Shown here: positions 57,590-64,000 of the stretch, one piece after another
Numbering within the stretch: position 1 is the stretch's first letter
Layout of the letters: the number at the start of each line of letters is the position of its first letter
Assembly (NCBI GenBank): GCA_029465975.1
Contig: CM055744.1
Coordinates: 7,661,192 to 7,725,191, forward strand
Reading direction: 5' to 3'
From: Dallia pectoralis
Lineage: Eukaryota; Chordata; Actinopteri; Esociformes; Umbridae
Length of the DNA stretch: 64,000 bases
Made by a program: the position numbers and the translations under genes
The notes under the pieces: model-generated
Seen by the model: the letters and a program-made list of their open reading frames with translations, nothing else
What the model was told of the DNA's origin: nothing
The model's database searches: none

Positions 57590-58340
57590 CCATAATGCAC
57601 AGTGCCACGATTGGTGAAATCTGCACAAACACCTCATACCAACTGGCCAGCACGGTGGTGGAGGGGTGATGATTTGGGCTTGTTTTGCAGCCACAGGACC
57701 TGGGAACCTTAAAGTCATTAAGTTGACCTCACATTTCTCTGTATACCAAAGTATTTGAGAGTCAAATGTGAGGCCATCGGTCCGACTGCTAAAGCTTAGC
57801 CAAAATGGAGTCATGCAACAGGACAATGATCCCAAACACACCAGCAAATCTACAACAGAATGGCTGAAAGAGAAAAGAATCAAGGTGTTGCAATGACCCA
57901 TTCAAAGTCCAGACCTCAACCCAATTGAAATGCTCTGGCGGGACGTTAAGAGAGCTGCGCAAAAACAAATGCGTGGTAACCTCAATGATCGGAAGCAACG
58001 TTGTAAAGAAGAGTGCTTTTCTTCACATCTATGTGAGAGACTGATAGTCACTCAGAAAATTATTAATTTAAGTTATTGTGCTGCTAAAAGTCGTTCCTCA
58101 AGCTATTGAATTATAAGGTGTACTTCGTTTTTCACACACGGCTTCTCCATTTTAACTTTACTTTTGTTGAAGACATCATGACACAATATAATATGTCATG
58201 TGTGGTTGTTCATCTGTGTTTGTATTTACCAATTTTTGTTTACCTGCTAAGGAAGAGATGATTGTTAAAATGTCCTGACATGTAAAACCATTGAATGACC
58301 ATTGGACCATTGGAGGGTGTACATTCTTTTCACATGGCTG
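57590..58340 (+). mobile_element. Tc1-like element, 3' half
   Basis: The plus strand has CATAATGCACAGTGCCACGA, GGTGGTGGAGGGGTGATGAT (G-G-G-G-V-M-I block), CATGCAACAGGACAATGATC (Q-Q-D-N-D, second catalytic Asp), GTCCAGACCTCAACCCAATT (P-D-L-N-P-I-E, catalytic Glu) and GCGGGACGTTAAGAGAGCTG. A frameshift or stop (CAATGACCC where the family has Trp-Pro) breaks the frame. The 3' end GGAGGGTGTACATTCTTTTC, then ACATGGCTG, lies directly before TA (58341-58342). The left half is missing. This is a different Tc1 family from 53093-54730. Confidence 0.82.
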
Positions 58341-59264
58341 TACCTTTAGAGGTCGATTTTTATTATTAGGCTAGTTTGGAACTCACACACACTACCAGTG
58401 TGAATTGGCAATAAAAAACTCCACACTACCAGCAAGTCTGTGACCCAAATCTTCCCTCCATTCTCCCCAAGTTTTACTTATTTTACTAAAGCACTGGAAC
58501 TAACATTGTTAACTCACACTAACTGTTGTTTAATATATTATTGATATTTATGTAGTCTCTACAAGTGGGATTATGTTTTTTTATAAAACATTTAATGTGA
58601 TCTTGTACAGTTATAAATTACAAATGTTAACATTATAAAGAAATCATGAACTACTACTCACCAAAAGAATGAGTGTAATTAACAGATTACAATGAACAAC
58701 ATGAAAACCTGCCCCTACATTTAACAGTAAAATACAAAAAACTCAGGGAATGGGATTTACTGTTGTAGGTTATGTACAGATGTCTAAATAATGAAAGAAA
58801 AAAGCCATTATACATGTTCTAACCTATTAACACAGTGTTTTTGGATTTCCCCATGATACTGATATCAGCACCATTGACAAATACTTTTTCCTCTTGAAAT
58901 CCTTTGTTTGGTTTTGCTGCATGTCATTAAGATAATAATTCGATGAATAGCATCTATAATATACACAATAAAAATATGACAAGAAATATCTACAGCCGCT
59001 GTGACAGTTGCTGGTGGGTTTAAATAGGCGGGCTGTACAGAAAGATGAATAAGAATAGGAAGATAAGCTAAAATCGAAATATGGAAAACCATTCTAGTAT
59101 GCTGCTACAGGGCTGCATCTTATAATGTTCAGCGACTAACAACCAGGTGCGTCATCGTGAACAATTAAAATATTTCTAAGTAAAAAAAATTGTTACAATT
59201 AAATTCTTGCGACATCTATGCAGTAATTATTAAGAAAAAAGCAAGCAAGAATAAAATAAAAAAA
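58341..59264. other. Unassigned AT-rich intergenic sequence
   Basis: No gene or repeat recognised. Confidence 0.5.
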
Positions 59265-60620
59265 ATGTATGGTCAATAAAAATAAGTAGCAATTGTAGCA
59301 AGTGTCGAGATGGAGAAGATGGACAATCTGAATAGAACTTCTATTAATAAAGTGCAGTAGTGCATATAAACGGGTACATGAAAATATACTAATGCATTAA
59401 ATGTACTAGGACATTGACAAGTGTATACACATAACCATTGGATCAATATGATGTAAATGTATGTTGATGATTGAGAAGTCTTAGGGCCTGTGGGTAAAAA
59501 CCTATTGTGAATCTGGCAGACCGTGCCCTGAATACCTGCAATGTCTACCAGATGACAGCAGTGTGAACAGACCATAACCTGCGTGGCTATCGTCTATTAT
59601 GATGGTCCCGGCTTTCCTAAGGCATCACATAAAGGCAATGTCTCGCCGGGAAGGGAGATGGCCGCCAATGTCACGTTCTGCTGACTTACCCACCACCCTC
59701 TGTTCCAGGCAGTAATGCAGCCTGAGAGGAATCTCTCAATTGTGCATCAGTAAGAGTTGGTGAGGGTTTTTTATGGCATGCGGGACTTCTGGGGTCTCCT
59801 CAGGAATTTTTGGGCAGTTTTTACCACAGAGTTTGCTTGCCTGGACCAGGTAAGTTCCTTTAAACAAGTTTAGCGGGCACAGTAGTGTTGATTCCTGAGA
59901 TGTTGCCCCTGACCAGCGTCCTCACGTTTGTGTAAGCCTTTTCCAGGTGGGATTGGGCAGTGTGTGTCATCAGGACGATTTCAGGGACTGTAGATCAACT
60001 TGGGCAGGATGTAACCACCAACTTCTCAAAGCACTTTACAAAAATGGAGGTCTGTGCTACAAGAGGGATGTCATTCAAACGTGATGGAAAGTCCGGCCCT
60101 GGTGACTTCTAAGGGTTTACTTGTGAAAGCTTTCCTAACGCCAGCCATGATTAGGGACAGAGTGCAGTCATCTCACTTCTCAAATAGCCCCACAGATTAA
60201 ATGGCGCTGGTCGCCTCAATTCGTTCGCAAAATGTGTTGAACTCGTCGTGGAGTGAGGAGGCAGGCTGGTCATTACTGCTATTACCTCCTATATAGTCTG
60301 TGATGTGTTACAGTCCACACCACATGCTTCCAGGGTCCTAGCTGCGGTAGTTAGACTCCATCGTATTCCTGTAATCCCTCTTTGAATTTCTGATGGCCCC
60401 AGATCCCAGAACTATAGGCAGGGGACCGTGCTGAGCTTAGGATGGACGTTACAATTAACCCAGGGCTTTTGGTTGGGAAAAGTCCTATCATTTACTTCCC
60501 GCTCGGGATGTATGCTGAGACAGAGTCTGTGTATTCACCAGGTGCAGCACAGACCATCTGCCAATCAGAAGTTTCTAAGCAGTTCTGTTGAGTGGTGATG
60601 GTTTCCACACTCCAGGTCTG
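59265..60620 (-). pseudogene. LINE ORF2 (RT to C-terminus), degraded, minus strand
   Basis: In antisense, blocks run in LINE order from high to low coordinates. CAACCAAAAGCCCTGGGTTA (60460-60479 complemented) corresponds to a region N-terminal to RT. The finger/palm region lies at 60000-60130 (complement of CTTCTCAAAGCACTTTACAA, the F-E-x-L-V region). The thumb follows at 59600-59760 (complement of CATCAGTAAGAGTTGGTGAG, the L-T-N-F-Y block). The last blocks lie at 59480-59580, where the minus frame reads VCQIHNRFLPTGPKTSQSS. Multiple stops and deletions are present. It resembles the C-terminal pattern of 34899-35566, so an L2/CR1-like LINE of an older age class. Confidence 0.7.
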
Positions 60621-60689
60621 AACTGTCTGAAAATAGAAGGTCATGTATGGAGGTATGAATCTAAGCAATACCAGACTTGGTTGTTCGTT

Positions 60690-60916
60690 AAAACCCCTCA
60701 GAGGGTAATATTACAACTGTTCTGTTTGTGACGACACCCCTAGCATCTTGTTGGGATAGCCTTTTTAACACCTCAGAGGGTGATATTACGACTGTTCTGT
60801 ATGTGATGACACCCCTAGCATCTCATTGGGATAGCCTTTTAAACACCTCAGAGGGTAATATTACAACTGTTCTGTGTGTGACGACACCCCTAGCATCTTG
60901 TTGGGATAGCCTTTTC
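60690..60916 (+). repeat. 75-bp tandem repeat, 3 copies
   Basis: The unit has CACCTCAGAGGGTAATATTA, CAACTGTTCTG, GTGACGACACCCCTAGCATC and TTGTTGGGATAGCCTTTT. Three copies differ at few sites (GTGATATTACG, CTCATTGG). The 81-codon frame across it is an artefact. Confidence 0.93.
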
Positions 60917-62739
60917 TCATCGGCATGCAAAATGATGCACTCTGTGAGTCCCATGCTCAGAGCAACCTGCTAGTAGGTCATTGAAAAAAAGATATATACT
61001 TTCTGTTGTTGTCTTCTTTATCAAGATACACCTTCCCCTTTACAATAACAGAACTGCCCTGTTATTTTCATGTATAAAACAGATCAGTGTGTGCAGGCCT
61101 TTTCATCAAACCCCGAAACACACCTAGTATTTTTCTTTTTCCTGTGCTGCCTAACTGGTGTTAAACCGACAATGCAAGGTTTTTGGCGAGGATTAGCTGT
61201 CCTGGTTGTGTAACAATTTCTTGGATGCTTTTTAATAAAACATCCAATTAATTGTGTTTCGCACTGGTTTTAGATGTTTTAAACAGCAGAGGTGGAAAAG
61301 CAACTGTCGCTGGCATGAATTCTTGGGTTGGCTGTGAGTAAATAATTCTCTAGCTAGATAACTAGACATACTACACCGTCAGTTGTTGAAAATGCGATGT
61401 AGTGTGTCTATCATTATTTCATAGGCTTGGAGCCTTCTTTCTGCTGAAATCACATATCTCTTTTTCTCTCCTCGGGCAACACCTCAGTAGCTCTGGCACG
61501 TACATGCAAGAGATGCATACACGCACCCACATAGAAACACAGAAGTTCACACACACAAAATGGGAGATATTGGTTGTTTATTTCTCCACCCCTGTCTCCT
61601 TCCCAGAAGCGTCCTTATTCAAAACACTGGAGATCTGTCATTCGCTGCACTATAATCAATCGGTCTTTAATATTGGCTGATGATAGACTTAGCTACTTGT
61701 TTTTAGTCGGAATCCTTTGCATTTCCTCAAATACAGCTCTCTGAACAATGTTTTCTCTTGAATTCATACGGCTGACCGGAAATCTCTGGCCCAAGTCCAA
61801 GGCATTGGATTTGAGGGATATCCTGGTTTTGCCCCTATGTTTTTCACATTACCCACAGTGTGTGGTGTAAAAACGAGGACATGAGGTAAATTGCATCAGA
61901 TGCTATCATCAATCTCAATCTGCCGGGAGCACCGTCTTATGAACTGACCAGAGCAACAACAAGCAGGTTGTGGCTGGAGTGTAGAATCTGCACCTGAGTC
62001 TCAGGTCCCCTTTTAAAAAGATTGTTCGTGTGACATGCCATGAAAAGACCTGTCCGATAGACCTTTGTTATCGCGCAGGATTCATCCTTTATCTCAGTTC
62101 TACAAAGATACCAGAGAAGTCGATATGTTGAACGATCTGCAAATTCGTTGTGCTTCAAACAGCAAAACATTTGTTAATGAGAAGGCTAAAATAAAATGCC
62201 AAGTGTTGTAGATATTTTAATGGAGTTAGTTGTCTTCCTATTTGACAGAAAGGCTTTATACGTGCAATCATAAAATTGTTCATGGTTGACTAAACCTTAA
62301 GTGTCACAGTATCAGTGTCCTGTGGCATGTCACTTCCACTTACAAAAATATGTAATATCAATAAAATGTCCTACAGAATAACTGGCTTTGTTAATTCTGG
62401 ATAACAACTGGATGGCTTTGATAACAACTGGGCATTTTCAATTTTAAAGGAATAAATCAAATTCGAACTTCTATGTTTATTAAGTATACATTATCAATAC
62501 TTGACTGTGGTAGAGAATATACAGGGACAAGTTGACATACAAGTGACATGCAACTGCTGTAAATACAATGCTCGGTGTACACACAGTGTAAGATAATGCA
62601 AAGTGAGATACTGGCATGAACATATAATGTACATTTACATTCGATTTAGACACTTCGCCAGTACGGTACATCTAGATGCGGGATGTGTCGTATCGTGTAG
62701 CTGTTTAATTCACAGTTTGAAGTTGGTTTATCAGTCCTA
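60917..62739. other. Unassigned intergenic sequence
   Basis: No gene or named repeat recognised. Short frames have no motif. Confidence 0.5.
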
Positions 62740-63170
62740 TTAGTGTATGTGGGACAGATGGCCGGTTGCCGAGGGCTACGGCACGGGTAAAGACACAGTT
62801 CAGGCGGAGGGACTATGGAGTCTGGAACGACCTGAACTGCCCACCTGCCTTCAGTCTGCCGAAGGGGAGATGAAGTCCGGCATTAGACAGTTTGCAATCT
62901 GGGATGAGTCGCTTAAGCCTAAAGCCGGCATCTTGGGGCTAACTCTGGACCGAACACGTGCCCCTGCAAATCGTGCTCCATCCCAGAGATGTGTCACAGT
63001 TCAACAGCTGCTATCTGCTACATGGTGATATCGTCCTGGGATCAATATCCAATTCGCTCCGCATTGCCTTTCCTCCGATAACCGCTGTCCACACCGAATT
63101 ACTCGTCCTAAAATCTGTCACACCTCCGCAGCCTTCGACCATTTCGGCCGTCCGTAATGAGTAAATTGTC
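62740..63170. other. CpG-richer stretch with a 93-codon open frame, unassigned
   Basis: The plus frame at 62747-63028 has no recognisable domain and no clear acceptor or donor. CpG density is higher than in the flanks (for example GGCCGGTTGCCGAGG, TTTCGGCCGTCCG). It could be regulatory DNA or a repeat of unknown type. I do not call a gene. Confidence 0.25.
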
Positions 63171-64000
63171 TCGCCTAAGCTCCTCCCACCCCCTCCTGGC
63201 AGTCACACTGCACTATTATGCTACGGAGGAACCAGCAGGTGGCCATTTTCTGTCAGGTGGCTCATTAAAACTCCATCATGCGCAGGGCTACTGTTAGGGA
63301 GGCGATATCCGCATTTTAAAGTAATAGACAATTACAAGCATCGCTAACTCACAGGGACTGTTCAGGGTTTCAGAGTCATTCCACTGTCAGTAACGTCCGC
63401 TTCGTCCAGCTGAATAGAACATTCCTGGAATTCCTTTTAGCTTTCAATCAAGAAGAACAACTCAACACGGGTCGCCAGCACACCACGATGCCATCCGTCA
63501 AAGAATGAGTTCACTGTTGTGGTTGTTACAGAGGCAGAAAACGCCATGTTTACAAAGCCTGTCAACTGCAGCAGGGATGTGTTTTTTGTGTTACTGTACC
63601 ATTTCCAGCAGGATAATTACAACTAAATACCACCCCACAAGTGGATTTTATTTTGACACATGATACAACAGCACATGATTCAACAGCACATGATTCATTA
63701 ACACAGATTTCGTCAGCAAACACGCGCGTAAGACAGGAAGGGAGTCAAGAGAATAGCTGTCTAAATGATTAACTTTAAGGGGTGATGATAAATATGGACA
63801 ATTCTGCACAAAACACGAGATTCACGCCACTTAAATTGTCTTACCAACTGATCAGCGGAGTAGTTGCTTTTATCAGGCATTTAATTGGCTGTTGAATATG
63901 ATTAGTGGATGGGTAATTAGCCAGAGATAATTGTATGAGGAGAACACCAGTAGGTTGACTGATTAAGCCCAGATGGAATCACCTCGTAATTGCTGTGATA
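63171..64000. other. Unassigned; homeodomain-motif-rich end of the window
   Basis: 63880-63990 carries TTTAATTGGC, GGGTAATTAGCC, GATAATTGT, GATTAAGCCC and CGTAATTGC within about 110 bases. Dense TAATT cores in non-repetitive DNA are common in vertebrate conserved non-coding elements. There is no direct proof. Confidence 0.25.

Noticed and set aside
62747..63028. 93-codon frame in CpG-richer DNA
   Set aside because: Possible, but no domain or splice context. It is reported only as an unassigned stretch.
1..64000. Prokaryotic operon, phage or plasmid system
   Set aside because: There are no ribosome-binding-site-led gene strings. Retroelements, Tc1/hAT transposons, SINEs and minisatellites point firmly to a vertebrate genome.

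Overview
The window reads as vertebrate intergenic DNA from a teleost fish. It is AT-leaning, has no operons or ribosome-binding sites, carries no multi-exon gene that I can recognise, and is dense with fish-type repeats: Tc1/mariner, hAT, Ty3/Gypsy, L2/CR1-type LINEs, tRNA-derived SINEs and long minisatellites. The mix (many Tc1 families, a LINE tail ending in AAATGT repeats, a salmonid/pike-like tRNA SINE) would fit a pike- or salmon-related fish. That placement is inference from remembered repeat families, not from an alignment. Layout. 1-6.3 kb: mostly unassigned, with two SINEs, a CpG-dense patch (4354-4551), a small cluster of TAATCC-type sites (5206-5285) and TG/CAGG microsatellites. 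6.34-7.88 kb: a 32-bp minisatellite of about 48 copies whose unit is open in all three forward frames, so its long reading frames are artefacts. 10.3-12.4 kb: a Tc1 N-terminal fragment abutting a rearranged minus-strand Ty3/Gypsy remnant. 13.7-14.8 kb: a Tc1 relic with a 47-bp minisatellite expanded inside its transposase. 16-28.9 kb: LINE pieces, three decayed Tc1 copies (one with a 150-bp insertion flanked by AAAT) and a minus-strand LINE with SGNH-esterase and reverse transcriptase domains. 29.4 kb: a solo LTR with a GCGGG target duplication. 31.4-33.2 kb: a hAT element with 15-bp inverted ends and an ATTTAAAT target duplication. 33.5-39.9 kb: rearranged Tc1, LINE fragments, a GT-rich minisatellite, and a 19-bp minisatellite split by LINE and LTR-like DNA. 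42.1-43.1 kb: a fold-back Tc1 derivative. 43.1-53.1 kb: mostly featureless, with a LINE tail, a SINE with a duplicated A-box segment and a 29-bp minisatellite. 53.1-54.7 kb: a complete young Tc1 element with near-identical 220-bp inverted repeats and a broken transposase. 55.3-56.7 kb: a 54-bp minisatellite. 57.6-60.9 kb: a Tc1 3' half, a minus-strand LINE and a 75-bp triplication. The rest is unassigned. How it works together: there is no pathway here. The window is a record of transposon insertion, nesting, inverted duplication and tandem expansion. The nearest thing to a host gene is one weak candidate exon (34167-34400). I did not find a convincing new functional system. The most interesting structures are repeats born within, or inserted into, other repeats.
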